Of a DNA stretch of 64,000 bases, positions 35,378 to 44,422 are shown in pieces. Within the stretch, counting starts at the first letter, position 1. Every line of letters starts with the position of its first letter. The DNA is from Flavobacteriaceae bacterium (GTDB taxonomy: Bacteria; Bacteroidota; Bacteroidia; Flavobacteriales; Flavobacteriaceae), in assembly GCA_013003555.1 (NCBI GenBank), contig JABDIV010000052.1, positions 248,001 to 312,000 of the forward strand, read 5' to 3'. The notes beneath the pieces were generated by a model that was given only the letters and a program-made list of their open reading frames with translations, was not told the DNA's origin and searched no databases. Both the position numbers and the translations under genes were made by a program.

Positions 35378-36280
35378 ATGAAGCATATCTACATTCTTCT
35401 CACATCTCTTTTAGTTTCCTTCGGTTTTGCTCAAACCGATTATTCGGGTAATGGCAATAGCGGATTCGGTGATGTTATCGGATCAAGCAATTTAAATATT
35501 AATGATGATGGAACAACCATAACATTTACCTTGACAAAAGGTACAGGCGGTTTTTTTGATGCATTGGTTCTATATTTTGATACTGGAGTTTCTGGCCGTT
35601 CAACGATTGATGGAAATGTGGCTGATCAGGCTGATCCTTTACGAAAGGCTATTTCTAATGAGGACCTCTCAAACAGCACGCTGATTACCTTTCCTGCAAG
35701 TTTTGAAGCCAGTCATGCTATCGGACTTGATGCATCTTTTGGTGGACTTTGGTCAATTCCTAGCACTGGAACGATAATGGACAATGGCTTAGTATTTATT
35801 ACCTCCGCAAATTCTGACTTAATCGATGCGAATCAAGCAGTATGCACATTCAGCATTAACTGGAGTGATTTAGGTTTAACAAGTTCTGACTCCTTTGATT
35901 TTGTCGGACTATATTTAAATGCGTCCAATGCTTTTAGCTCTGATGAAGGTTATGGCGACGGTATTGCACCCGGAAATCCAGGCGGTGGAACAATAACCTA
36001 TACCGGTTCCCGTACCTATTCCAATACCCTTGGGCTTGATGAATCAAATTATCTTGACTTAAACATAAGTTACCTGAATGAAAAATTAAAAATAAACGGC
36101 TTGGATGGATTTTTCAATGTTTCCGTTTACGATATGCTTGGCAGAACTATTGTATCATTAAAAAATGAACAAATTTTTGATGGATATATTAACAGGTTAC
36201 AATTGAATAAAGGTCAATTATTTATCTTAAAGATCGAAAACGAAGAATTTAAGAAAACGTTAAAGATAATCGCGAGATAG
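35378..36280 (+). CDS. Secreted protein with T9SS type A sorting domain
   Basis: Protein of 300 residues with a signal peptide (MKHIYILLTSLLVSFGFAQ) and a C-terminal T9SS sorting domain of about 80 residues (LNISYLNEKLKINGLDG, VSVYDMLGRTIVSL, then the final LKIIAR). The cargo part has a beta-rich region, for example GGFFDALVLYFDTGVSG, that I do not recognise. Export through the outer membrane by the type IX system and surface anchoring or release are expected. Function unknown. Confidence 0.8.
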   Translation: MKHIYILLTSLLVSFGFAQTDYSGNGNSGFGDVIGSSNLNINDDGTTITFTLTKGTGGFFDALVLYFDTGVSGRSTIDGNVADQADPLRKAISNEDLSNSTLITFPASFEASHAIGLDASFGGLWSIPSTGTIMDNGLVFITSANSDLIDANQAVCTFSINWSDLGLTSSDSFDFVGLYLNASNAFSSDEGYGDGIAPGNPGGGTITYTGSRTYSNTLGLDESNYLDLNISYLNEKLKINGLDGFFNVSVYDMLGRTIVSLKNEQIFDGYINRLQLNKGQLFILKIENEEFKKTLKIIAR

Positions 36281-36390
36281 GCTTTTTAGAATCTAGAATT
36301 AAATAGTAAGCAGGAATTATAAGCTTTCCCCAGCTGTAATATTTCTGACAATTTTGAATTTGACAAATTTGATTTCCACCGTAAAAAGTC

Positions 36391-36849
36391 ATGAAATACA
36401 CCATTGAAACCATTATCGATCTGCCTCTCAAGGAGGTTATCAATAAGCTTGATTCAGTTGAAAACATCAAGCATTGGCAGCGTGGCCTTATCGGGGTGGA
36501 ACATCAATCTGGCACACCGGGAGAAGTGGGTGCCAAAATGAGATTGAGCTATAAATTTGGAAAGCGTCAAATGGATATGGTCGAGACGATCACGAAACGG
36601 GAGTTTCCGAGTGAGTTTCACGCGACTTACGACACCAAAGGCATGCATAATATCCAGGAAAACTATTTTGAAGAAACAAGTGAGGGTAAAACCAAGTGGA
36701 TTAATAAAAGTGAATTTATTGCGTCTTCCCTTCCATTGAGAATAATGACATTTCTTATGCCGGGTGCCTTCAAAAAGCAGTCAAAAAAGTATTTTGATGA
36801 CTTTAAAAATTTTGCTGAAAAAGGAATTTCTGTCAGCGAAGATCAATAG
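36391..36849 (+). CDS. SRPBCC-family (START-like) protein
   Basis: Cytoplasmic protein of 152 residues with a START/Bet v1-type hydrophobic-ligand fold. The pattern is the usual one: YTIETIIDLPLKEVINKLDS at the first strand and helix, VGAKMRLSYKFGKRQMDMVE in the central strands, and a long C-terminal helix near FKKQSKKYFDDFKNFAEKG. Ligand and role are unknown. Independent of the T9SS gene, with 110 bases between. Confidence 0.75.
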   Translation: MKYTIETIIDLPLKEVINKLDSVENIKHWQRGLIGVEHQSGTPGEVGAKMRLSYKFGKRQMDMVETITKREFPSEFHATYDTKGMHNIQENYFEETSEGKTKWINKSEFIASSLPLRIMTFLMPGAFKKQSKKYFDDFKNFAEKGISVSEDQ

Positions 36850-36904
36850 AGTTCCATCTCCATTAGAAATTTATCAAATCTGCTTATCGGGCAGAGCAAT
36901 TTAA

Positions 36905-38377
36905 TCAACGTGAATAATTTGGAGCTTCTTTTGTAATCATCACATTATGCGGGTGGCTTTCACTAATTCCCGATGTTGTAACCTTAACAAATTGTCCTGA
37001 ATCTTTAAGGGTTTGAATATCCTTTGCCCCACAATATCCCATACCAGCCCGGAGTCCGCCAACGAATTGATGAATGCTTTCAAATAATTCGCCTTTGTAA
37101 GGGACCCTGCCGACAATTCCTTCAGGGACCAATTTTTTAATATCATCTTCAACATCTTGAAAATATCGATCTTTACTCCCTTGTTTCATGGCCTCAACAC
37201 TACCCATTCCACGGTAAGATTTGAACTTACGCCCTTCATAGATTATGGTTTCACCCGGTGATTCTTTTGTTCCGGCAAGAAGGGAACCAAGCATTACACA
37301 ATCGGCACCAGCTGCAATAGCCTTTGGAATATCACCGGTATAACGAATTCCACCATCGGCAATAACAGGGACACCGGTATCTTCTAAAGCATATGCCACC
37401 TCCATCACAGCTGAAAGCTGCGGATAACCCACACCGGCAATTACCCGGGTTGTACAAATCGAACCTGGGCCAATTCCCACTTTAACCGCGTCGGCTCCCG
37501 CCTCAACAAGGAATTTTGCGGCTTCGGCTGTTGCAATATTACCAACGATCACCTCAAGTCCATTGAATTTTGATTTTATTGTTTTCAGGGCCTTTACAAC
37601 CCCTTTACTATGTCCGTGTGCCGTATCGATAATGATCGCGTCAACACCGGCTTTTACCAGTGCTTCGGCCCGTTTTACCGCATCATCGGTAACACCTATA
37701 GCGGCAGCAACACGCAATCGACCATATTTATCCTTATTGGCGATAGGCTTCTGGGTGACTTTCGTAATATCTCTAAAGGTGATGAGTCCGATTAATTTGT
37801 TGTCCTCATCAACAACCGGCAATTTTTCAATTTTATTCTCCTGGAGAATCTCTTCAGCGTCGAGCAATGATGTCCCTTTCTTTGCGGTTACAAGGTTTTC
37901 ACTTGTCATAACCTCGGTAATGGGACGCTTGTTGTTCTTTTCAAATCGCAGATCCCTGTTGGTCACAATGCCCATTAAAATTCCGTCTGCATCAACCACC
38001 GGGATACCACCGATCTTATGTTCTGCCATATTTTGCTTTGCATCAAGTACAATTGCCGAAAGTGGTAAAGTAACGGGGTCAATGATCATCCCGCTTTCTG
38101 CTCGTTTCACCCGTCTAACCTTTTCGGCTTGCTGGGTAATAGTCATATTTTTATGCAATACACCGATTCCTCCTTCACGGGCCATCGCGATTGCCATGCT
38201 GCTTTCGGTTACTGTATCCATGGCGGCTGATACAATAGGAATATTCAATGAAATATTTCTCGAAAATTTCGACTTGATATTTACATCACGAGGAAGAACT
38301 TGAGAATAAGCTGGAACGAGAAGAACGTCGTCGTAAGTCAGGCCTTCGCCAACGATCTTTTTAAGGTGAGATGTCAT
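36905..38377 (-). CDS. guaB: IMP dehydrogenase
   Basis: NAD-dependent enzyme of guanine nucleotide synthesis, 490 residues. It has the TIM-barrel start ([20 protein letters not shown]), two CBS domains (around residues 95-215, [14 protein letters not shown] and [13 protein letters not shown]), the active-site loop [15 protein letters not shown] with its Cys, and the mobile flap near [10 protein letters not shown]. Near-consensus promoter sequences lie upstream. Regulation through the CBS domains by nucleotides is known in the family. Confidence 0.97.
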   Translation of the reverse strand: MTSHLKKIVGEGLTYDDVLLVPAYSQVLPRDVNIKSKFSRNISLNIPIVSAAMDTVTESSMAIAMAREGGIGVLHKNMTITQQAEKVRRVKRAESGMIIDPVTLPLSAIVLDAKQNMAEHKIGGIPVVDADGILMGIVTNRDLRFEKNNKRPITEVMTSENLVTAKKGTSLLDAEEILQENKIEKLPVVDEDNKLIGLITFRDITKVTQKPIANKDKYGRLRVAAAIGVTDDAVKRAEALVKAGVDAIIIDTAHGHSKGVVKALKTIKSKFNGLEVIVGNIATAEAAKFLVEAGADAVKVGIGPGSICTTRVIAGVGYPQLSAVMEVAYALEDTGVPVIADGGIRYTGDIPKAIAAGADCVMLGSLLAGTKESPGETIIYEGRKFKSYRGMGSVEAMKQGSKDRYFQDVEDDIKKLVPEGIVGRVPYKGELFESIHQFVGGLRAGMGYCGAKDIQTLKDSGQFVKVTTSGISESHPHNVMITKEAPNYSR

Positions 38378-38458
38378 CGCAATTACGCTTTAATTGCATG
38401 TAAATATACGCTTTTTTAAGTGATTAGAAATATTTATTTTTAAACAGAAATAGCTCAT

Positions 38459-39730
38459 ATGGAAACCTATGCCAATGCACTATTGTATGCAATTCCCTTT
38501 TTTGTGATCCTCATGCTTATCGAAGTGGGTTACGGTCATTTTGTTAAACAACAAAAACACAGCCTGATGGATACCATTTCAAGTTTGAGTTCGGGCATGA
38601 CCAATATCATCAAAGATTCTCTTGGATTGGTTTTAATAATAGTTTCGTATCCGTACTTATTAGAACATCTGGCCATATATAAAATCGAGTCCAGCATGCT
38701 TGTTTATGTAATAGCATTCATTGCTATCGATTTTGGAAGTTACTGGAATCACAGATTGAGCCATAAGGTCAATATTTTTTGGAACCAGCATGTGATACAT
38801 CACAGCAGTGAAGAATTCAACCTGGCCTGTGCTTTGAGGCAATCCATTTCAAACCTCATCGGTTATTTTCCCATTCTTTTGTTTCCCGCCGCCATACTCG
38901 GTGTACCTCATGAGGTGATCTCCTTGCTGGCACCGATTCATCTCTTCGCCCAATTCTGGTATCACACCCAGCACATCGGGAAATTAGGCATTATTGAATA
39001 TATTTTGGTAACACCTTCCCAGCATAGGGTTCATCATGCCATCAACCCGGAATATATCGATAAAAATCTGGCCGCAATATTCTGTGTTTGGGATAGAATT
39101 TTCGGAACGTTTCAGAAAGAATTAGACAATGTTCCTCCTGTTTATGGGGTGCTTAAACCGGCCCGAACATGGAATCCCATTCTAATTAATTTTCAACATA
39201 TCTGGAGGTTGTGCGTCGATGCATGGCGGACTAAAAACTGGTTAGATAAATTTCGGATTTGGTTTATGCCAACCGGTTGGAGACCAATTGATGTTGCCAA
39301 CAAATATCCCAGGCCAATTATTGAAGATCCCTTTAATTTTGATAAGTATAAATCAAACCCGTCAAAGGGATTGGCCTATTGGTCGATCTTCCAATTGATT
39401 TTTTCACTGGCCATGCTGCTCTTCATGTTCTATAATTATAAGTCGATCGGACTTCCTAATTTATTACTATATGGATTAATAGTTTTTGTGGGTATCTATG
39501 CCTACACATCTTTAATGGATAAAGATAAACATGCCCTGATCGCAGAAGGCCTGAAATTCATTATAGGTTTTGGTGTGATTTTTCAGACGGCTGATTGGTT
39601 CGGACTTGGCACATACATTTCTGCAGGCCCTATCATCATGGCATTTTACTTCATATTGAGTTTTCTTGGAACGATTTATTTCTTGTATTTTGTAAACCCT
39701 TCTAAAAAACAATTGATCAAAGCCGATTAA
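38459..39730 (+). CDS. Sterol desaturase / fatty acid hydroxylase superfamily membrane protein
   Basis: Integral membrane di-iron enzyme of 423 residues, about ten helices. The histidine clusters are WNHRLSHKVNIFWNQHVIHH (H-x3-H and H-x2-H-H) and TPSQHRVHHAINPEYID. C-terminal helices extend beyond the hydroxylase core. Substrate unknown; bacterial homologues act on fatty acyl, sphinganine-like or alkylglycerol lipids. Its TAA stop overlaps the stop of the tiny Cys-rich reading frame on the opposite strand. Confidence 0.87.
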   Translation: METYANALLYAIPFFVILMLIEVGYGHFVKQQKHSLMDTISSLSSGMTNIIKDSLGLVLIIVSYPYLLEHLAIYKIESSMLVYVIAFIAIDFGSYWNHRLSHKVNIFWNQHVIHHSSEEFNLACALRQSISNLIGYFPILLFPAAILGVPHEVISLLAPIHLFAQFWYHTQHIGKLGIIEYILVTPSQHRVHHAINPEYIDKNLAAIFCVWDRIFGTFQKELDNVPPVYGVLKPARTWNPILINFQHIWRLCVDAWRTKNWLDKFRIWFMPTGWRPIDVANKYPRPIIEDPFNFDKYKSNPSKGLAYWSIFQLIFSLAMLLFMFYNYKSIGLPNLLLYGLIVFVGIYAYTSLMDKDKHALIAEGLKFIIGFGVIFQTADWFGLGTYISAGPIIMAFYFILSFLGTIYFLYFVNPSKKQLIKAD

Positions 39731-39867
39731 CCAAGAGGGCAATCTACACAACGTGACTTGTTCTTTTGCTTAAAGTTTTTGCAGCATTTTTCTTTACCGC
39801 CAAGGTTATAATTAACATTGACCGATGTTAACAAAATAAGATGCGGAACGTCTCTCTGTTTATTCAA
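39727..39867 (-). CDS. Tiny Cys-rich protein, probable TTG start
   Basis: A 46-residue frame directly downstream of ferritin that reads MNKQRDVPHLILLTSVNVNY at its start and ends EKCCKNFKQKNKSRCVDCPLG. The Cys pattern CC-x10-C-x2-C with many lysines suggests a small metal- or redox-binding protein. No ATG exists in frame; TTG at 39867 is the best start, and upstream the frame remains open into the ferritin 3' end. A sequence of this composition is not expected by chance. Its stop overlaps the convergent sterol desaturase stop by two bases. Whether it is translated is not proven. Confidence 0.5.
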   Translation of the reverse strand: MNKQRDVPHLILLTSVNVNYNLGGKEKCCKNFKQKNKSRCVDCPLG

Positions 39868-39886
39868 GGCGTCATGGGCTAAAAAA

Positions 39887-40393
39887 TTAAGCCGGAGGTG
39901 CAGCTTCCGTTGCTATATCATTGATATCCCGGTCGAACAGGTAATGACCGGACTTATCATCACCGATAATATTGAGTTTATCGAGTAGTGACCTGGCTGT
40001 TGCCTCTTCTTCCAACTGCTCGGTAACATACCACTGCATGAAATTATGTACGTTATAATCTTTATGCTGCAGACATTCGAAGATAATATGATTTATTTTA
40101 TCAGTAACAAATTCTTCGCTTTTCAAAAAAGATTCAAATAAGGAATTCAACGAATCGTATGAACTCACCGGTTGATCAAGGGCAGGAATAATAACATGCC
40201 CGCCGCGCTCGTTTACAAAGCGAACCAGTTTCCTCATATGGTCTAATTCCTCTACAGATTGGTTGTAGAAAAAATCTGCGATACCATTGTATCCATTTTC
40301 GTCAGCCCATGACGCCATTGCTAAATACTGCATCGACGCTTTGGCTTCGTACTTGATTTGATCGTTTAAAAGCTTCTCTATAGATGTATTCAT
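39887..40393 (-). CDS. ftnA: Ferritin
   Basis: Iron-storage protein of 168 residues. The ferroxidase ligands are in EAKASMQYLAMASWADENGY and FFYNQSVEELDHMRKLV (E-x2-H), with the second Glu-rich helix LEEEATARSLLDKL. The order and length match bacterial FtnA-type ferritins without haem site. It lies upstream of the tiny Cys-rich gene on the same strand and downstream of the porin/FMN-binding/4-TM cluster, with 111 bases between. A common link to iron or redox chemistry is an inference. Confidence 0.95.
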   Translation of the reverse strand: MNTSIEKLLNDQIKYEAKASMQYLAMASWADENGYNGIADFFYNQSVEELDHMRKLVRFVNERGGHVIIPALDQPVSSYDSLNSLFESFLKSEEFVTDKINHIIFECLQHKDYNVHNFMQWYVTEQLEEEATARSLLDKLNIIGDDKSGHYLFDRDINDIATEAAPPA

Positions 40394-40504
40394 TTTCAGA
40401 AAATTTTTGAGCCACTAAATTACATCAAAAATGGCAATGAAACTACTGGGTTAGGCTTTTATGATCAAATATTTCCAGAAAAAATAAGAAACAGGTGGGT
40501 TCAT

Positions 40505-40999
40505 TTACTCAGATGTTTTTGAGGCCACTTGCCAGAGTACAATAATTACCGATGCCGTATATACCATAGTCATGACAATTCCCGACAACATGATGATATA
40601 AGTCATCCAGTTCATGCCCTTCCATAACAGATACATCCCTCCAAAGGTCAACACGATTGAGAAAAATGGTTCGAGGATTAGAAAGCGTTTCCAGAATTTA
40701 TTTAGTTCTGCCATGGAAACCAAAAAACCGAGGGCAAAAAATATCAAGGCCATCGATAAAACATGACCATGAATTAAACTCAGCATTTCACGTTCGCTCT
40801 TTCGAAATTTCATAATGCTGGCATTTTCATCTTGCTCATTGCCCAAATAATTTTCCACAATCCCGTTTGGACTAGAAGATGTTGTATGATCAACAAACAG
40901 TATTCCCGAGTAAAAACCGATCGAAAGCACAACCAGGAATGCCACAATAAGAAATTTAACATCGCTTCCTAAATCTTTAAGTCGGTTGTCAGGCATCAT
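40505..40999 (-). CDS. Four-helix membrane protein with HxH motif
   Basis: Membrane protein of 164 residues with four predicted helices: about 14-34, 75-95, 105-125 and 130-158. Before helix 2 a conserved-looking LSLIHGHVLSMALIFF places two His (77 and 79) and Met near the membrane surface, suggestive of a haem or metal ligand site, but no family is recognised with certainty. It is the last gene of a trio with the FMN-binding protein (four-base overlap) and porin, so it may be the membrane electron-transfer partner of the FMN-binding protein. Confidence 0.6.
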   Translation of the reverse strand: MMPDNRLKDLGSDVKFLIVAFLVVLSIGFYSGILFVDHTTSSSPNGIVENYLGNEQDENASIMKFRKSEREMLSLIHGHVLSMALIFFALGFLVSMAELNKFWKRFLILEPFFSIVLTFGGMYLLWKGMNWMTYIIMLSGIVMTMVYTASVIIVLWQVASKTSE

Positions 41000-41556
41000 T
41001 CAAATATTCCTTTTTCTTTAAGATTCTTTAGTGAGTAGAGTACATCATTTACTGCTGCAGTCATGGCATTTACCGAAATTGTGGCTCCCGAAATAGCCAT
41101 GATATCTCCGCTATCCAGTATTCTTGAATTAAACGATTTTCCTTCAAATTGTTTCAGCCAACGCCGGCTGCCAATCTCACCGCCATAGTCCTCCCGGTAT
41201 ATCAATATTTTTGACCTGAGAATAGAAAGCTCTTTATCAAAGATGATAAGGTAATCGAACATATCCGTTTTACCCAGTGAGCTGCCTATATAGGCATAAC
41301 CGATTGTTTTATCAGCCTCGCTTTGAATTTTAAAAAAATTACTATCCCCAAAGGGTGCATCAAGCGATTTTTGAATTTCAGTGTCGATAAGGAAGGAAAT
41401 AAGTGATGTTGACTGACCCTCGAAAGTCGCTTTCAGTTCTTTATCTACCTTTTTCTGAATTTTCTTAGGAAGATCATTGATCTGATGCTTCATACAAAGC
41501 ATTAATAGCGGTAACAGCAGCATTAAAAAACCGGACTTAAACACGTTTAAAACCAT
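40996..41556 (-). CDS. FMN-binding domain protein, extracytoplasmic
   Basis: Protein of 186 residues with an N-terminal hydrophobic anchor (FLMLLLPLLMLCMK) and an FMN-binding domain like RnfG/NqrC. The flavin-site motif is ISGATISVNAMT near the C-terminus, with IGYAYIGSSLG and YGGEIGSRRWLKQFEGK upstream. The Asp that usually precedes the SGAT motif at ApbE flavinylation sites is not in the expected place, so the FMN may not be covalently bound. It overlaps the porin gene by ten bases and the 4-TM gene by four. The substrate is unknown. Confidence 0.78.
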   Translation of the reverse strand: MVLNVFKSGFLMLLLPLLMLCMKHQINDLPKKIQKKVDKELKATFEGQSTSLISFLIDTEIQKSLDAPFGDSNFFKIQSEADKTIGYAYIGSSLGKTDMFDYLIIFDKELSILRSKILIYREDYGGEIGSRRWLKQFEGKSFNSRILDSGDIMAISGATISVNAMTAAVNDVLYSLKNLKEKGIFE

Positions 41557-42710
41557 ATTCCGAAACCAAAGTTAAACTGATTGGGGAGCGTTGATCCCTG
41601 AAAAGCGTTATCCAGAATCTGATAGTCAGCCTTAACAACCGCGCCAAGAGCAACGTGATATGATAATCCGAATGTCAACGCTGTTCTGTCGAACGCTGAA
41701 TTTTTGTCTATTCCCGCTTCAGCAGTTGCAGCATGGGTATCGTAATCTTCATAACGAACAAATGCATCTAATCTCTGCTGTTTAGAAGTTGGCAGAAGGT
41801 TATATGCGCCTTCCAGATACCACCCTCTCAATTCCGAACCCAGGTCCGCCGCATTCAGACTATTATAGAGATTACTGTCTGAAATTAAAGCATGGATATA
41901 CTGACCTCGGGCAGAGAAGCGCTTTCTTATATATCGCGCATCCAATCCAAACATGCTGATCCCGACATCGGATCCTGCGATAGATTGTAAATCATTCTCA
42001 GCCTGGGTACGCCCAAAATAACCGGAGGCTCCAATCCGTAGTCCGGGAAGTCCGTAATAATCAATTTTAAAAGACAGATTTGGCGAATTGATTATTGATT
42101 CGGCTCCCTTTTGTCTCCCATTTCGAAGTCCGTTTGAACCTCCTAAAACTTTATCGTCATTCACCGAGGCAAATCCATTAAAAAGATAGGCCTGATAACG
42201 CATTGATAAATCATCGAAAGTTCCGGTAAGACCAATCCCGATTTCCCGCCATGTGGATGGAACAATGCTTTTATCTACAAAGGGGCGTTCCACCCCATTA
42301 AAGGTCGTCGGCTCATGATACTCATTAACAATCCCCATGGGAACGAGCATCAGCCCACCTCGAATATTAAAACTTCGGTTTAAATTGTAATTTAAAAAAG
42401 CCTGTTCAATATATAATTCCTTAACATGTTCATATTCGATCTCTGTTACAAACTGAACACGATCACTAAACTTATATCCCATCAACAAGACAATCCGGTG
42501 AACATCCAGTTCACCGTTGAGGGCCTCCGGTTGGTTGTAATGGACTTCGGCATAGGCACCCAGAGTTATCCCTTTGGAATTCGTTCCGTTTAAAATATTT
42601 TGTGCAGCATTTCGCTGCTGATTACGCGTGGCACTGGTATCCTGACTTACGGTTTGAGCTTGAAGAATAAAGCAAGAAAATAAGATAACGTATAAGAGGA
42701 AGTATCTCAT
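41547..42710 (-). CDS. Outer-membrane porin (OprO/OprP- or DcaP-like)
   Basis: Outer-membrane beta-barrel of 387 residues. Signal peptide MRYFLLYVILFSCFILQAQ, then a 30-residue polar start and beta strands with the family segments VHRIVLLMGYKFSDRVQF, IRGGLMLVPMGIVNEYHEP, TWREIGIGLTG and the closing strand FNFGFGIWF. Such porins in bacteroidetes are often listed as phosphate-selective, but the specificity cannot be told. It leads the trio porin, FMN-binding protein, 4-TM protein, all with overlapping ends. Confidence 0.83.
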   Translation of the reverse strand: MRYFLLYVILFSCFILQAQTVSQDTSATRNQQRNAAQNILNGTNSKGITLGAYAEVHYNQPEALNGELDVHRIVLLMGYKFSDRVQFVTEIEYEHVKELYIEQAFLNYNLNRSFNIRGGLMLVPMGIVNEYHEPTTFNGVERPFVDKSIVPSTWREIGIGLTGTFDDLSMRYQAYLFNGFASVNDDKVLGGSNGLRNGRQKGAESIINSPNLSFKIDYYGLPGLRIGASGYFGRTQAENDLQSIAGSDVGISMFGLDARYIRKRFSARGQYIHALISDSNLYNSLNAADLGSELRGWYLEGAYNLLPTSKQQRLDAFVRYEDYDTHAATAEAGIDKNSAFDRTALTFGLSYHVALGAVVKADYQILDNAFQGSTLPNQFNFGFGIWF

Positions 42711-42815
42711 TATTTTTATTTAGACTAATTACAAATAGAGGAGCAAATGTATGCTGTATTCATCTTTTTTCAAAGTCTGTTTAAACAAATTTTTAATAAT
42801 AATTAACAGCGGGAA

Positions 42816-43682
42816 TCAATGGTATTTGCTAAATATTTTAGTGGCTTCATTATGAGCACTTTCGAAGCTTAAGGCTTGTAAACCATGATCGATCTTGTGT
42901 GTTGTGAAATAACTAAGTAGTTTTTCGGTAGGCATATTTCCCGTGAGTTCATCTCTCGCCATCGGGCATCCACCAAAACCCTGGATAGCACCATCAAATC
43001 GTCTGCAACCGGCATGAAAGGCGGCATCGACTTTCTCAAACCATTTTGAAGGTGTGGTATGCAGATGAGCGCCAAATTCGATCTGCGGATATTGCGGGAT
43101 AAGATTTGAAAACAAATATTCGATAGTTTTAGGATCAGAGCTGCCTATTGTATCACTCAATGATAATACTTTAACTCCCATTTTATGAAGCTTTTCAGTC
43201 CAATCGGCTACAATTTCAACATTCCAGGGGTCGCCATACGGATTGCCAAATCCCATCGATAAATAGGCCACGACTTGCTTGCCGGATTTCGATGCCAGTT
43301 CTATGATCGCTTTCAAAATATCCACTGACTGTCCAATGGTTTTGTGGGTGTTTCTCATTTGAAAATTCTCAGAAATTGAAAATGGATATCCCAGGTAATC
43401 AATAGCCTCATACTTACAGGCATACTCTGCCCCTCTTAGATTAGCGATTATGGCAAGTAACTTACTTGTCGTTTTACTCAAATCGAGTTGTGCAAGAACC
43501 TCCGCAGTATCAACCATTTGAGGTATTGCCCTGGGCGAGACAAAACTCCCGAAATCTACTGTATCAAATCCAACGCGAAGCAAGGCCTGTAAATATTGGA
43601 CCTTCTTTTCTGTTGGAATGAAATCTTTTATGCCCTGCATTGCATCTCTCGGGCACTCTATGATCTTAACCGATTCTGACAT
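42816..43682 (-). CDS. mvaB: Hydroxymethylglutaryl-CoA lyase
   Basis: Cleaves 3-hydroxy-3-methylglutaryl-CoA to acetoacetate and acetyl-CoA at the end of leucine degradation. The HMGL-like TIM barrel begins VKIIECPRDAMQGIKDFIP. Active-site Arg and Asp in ECPRDAMQG, metal ligands in GAHLHTTP, and the Cys-bearing signature GAIQGFGGCPMA with the partner DELTGNMPTE are all present. Length 288 is normal. No other leucine-catabolic gene is adjacent; its neighbours are the porin and LysE genes. Confidence 0.93.
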   Translation of the reverse strand: MSESVKIIECPRDAMQGIKDFIPTEKKVQYLQALLRVGFDTVDFGSFVSPRAIPQMVDTAEVLAQLDLSKTTSKLLAIIANLRGAEYACKYEAIDYLGYPFSISENFQMRNTHKTIGQSVDILKAIIELASKSGKQVVAYLSMGFGNPYGDPWNVEIVADWTEKLHKMGVKVLSLSDTIGSSDPKTIEYLFSNLIPQYPQIEFGAHLHTTPSKWFEKVDAAFHAGCRRFDGAIQGFGGCPMARDELTGNMPTEKLLSYFTTHKIDHGLQALSFESAHNEATKIFSKYH

Positions 43683-43714
43683 GATAATCCGAAAATTTCA
43701 GCATAAATGTAATG

Positions 43715-44344
43715 TTATTTTTCCGATAGGAGAATAATAATGCCGATCCCTATGAAAACAGTAATTTGAAGCCATTTAAAAAATAAACCTGTACGTTTGT
43801 GGCCCTTCGTGAATTCAGCAATAGTTCCTGATAGCAAGGCGATTCCGGAGAAAACGATCAAGGTTACCAGCATAAAAATAAATCCTAGAATATAAAACTG
43901 AAGGATTGGATTTAACGATTCACTAAACAGGAATCCGGGAAAAAAAGCCAGAAAAAAAACAGACACCTTCGGGTTAACCACATTCATTATAAATCCTTGC
44001 TTAAACAGTCCGGCATATGATTTTTTTATCCCCTTCCCTTTAATTTCCAAATGCGCACTGGAGCGCCATACCTTAAAGGCTAAAAAGAACAAATAACAGG
44101 CTCCGATCAATTTTAAGATGAAGAATAGGGTTTCATCAGTTTTGATCAGAGCAGAAACACCGAAGGCCACAAAGGTAGTGTGCACAAGGCATCCGGTCAT
44201 AAGTCCGAGTACCACAGCTATACCTGACAATCGACCATTTGTCAGGCTTTGTATAAGGACAAAAATATTATCCGGTCCCGGTGAAACAGCCAATGCCGTT
44301 GATGCGAGTGTGAATGATATAAGCAGTTCGGTTTCCAGAAAAAT
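43715..44344 (-). CDS. LysE-family exporter with non-standard start codon
   Basis: Inner-membrane amino acid exporter of the LysE/RhtB family. The family signature SPGPDNIFVLIQSL lies close to the N-terminus, and helices follow with GIAVVLGLMTGCLVHT, ACYLFFLAFKVW and VVNPKVSVFFLAFFPG. A TTG at 44293 would leave out about 17 residues of the first helix, LISFTLASTALAVSPGP, that homologues keep. In frame upstream only ATT (44344) or CTG (44338) could start the full helix; an in-frame stop comes before any ATG, GTG or TTG. With ATT the protein is 209 residues, normal for the family. Confidence 0.83.
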   Translation of the reverse strand: MFLETELLISFTLASTALAVSPGPDNIFVLIQSLTNGRLSGIAVVLGLMTGCLVHTTFVAFGVSALIKTDETLFFILKLIGACYLFFLAFKVWRSSAHLEIKGKGIKKSYAGLFKQGFIMNVVNPKVSVFFLAFFPGFLFSESLNPILQFYILGFIFMLVTLIVFSGIALLSGTIAEFTKGHKRTGLFFKWLQITVFIGIGIIILLSEK

Positions 44345-44422
44345 ATTTTGATAAAAATAACATTATTGTGAAATTTCCTGTAAGGAATATTCATACTTTC
44401 CAACTAACCCTAAAATAGATCC

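Noticed and set aside
37563-38303. 246-codon open frame on the plus strand
   Set aside because: It lies entirely inside guaB on the opposite strand. Its predicted protein is rich in Ser/Ile/Phe and has no motif; it is a shadow of the real gene.
41547-42710. Phosphate-starvation porin role
   Set aside because: No pho gene is nearby, and the co-translated FMN-binding partner argues against naming phosphate as the substrate.
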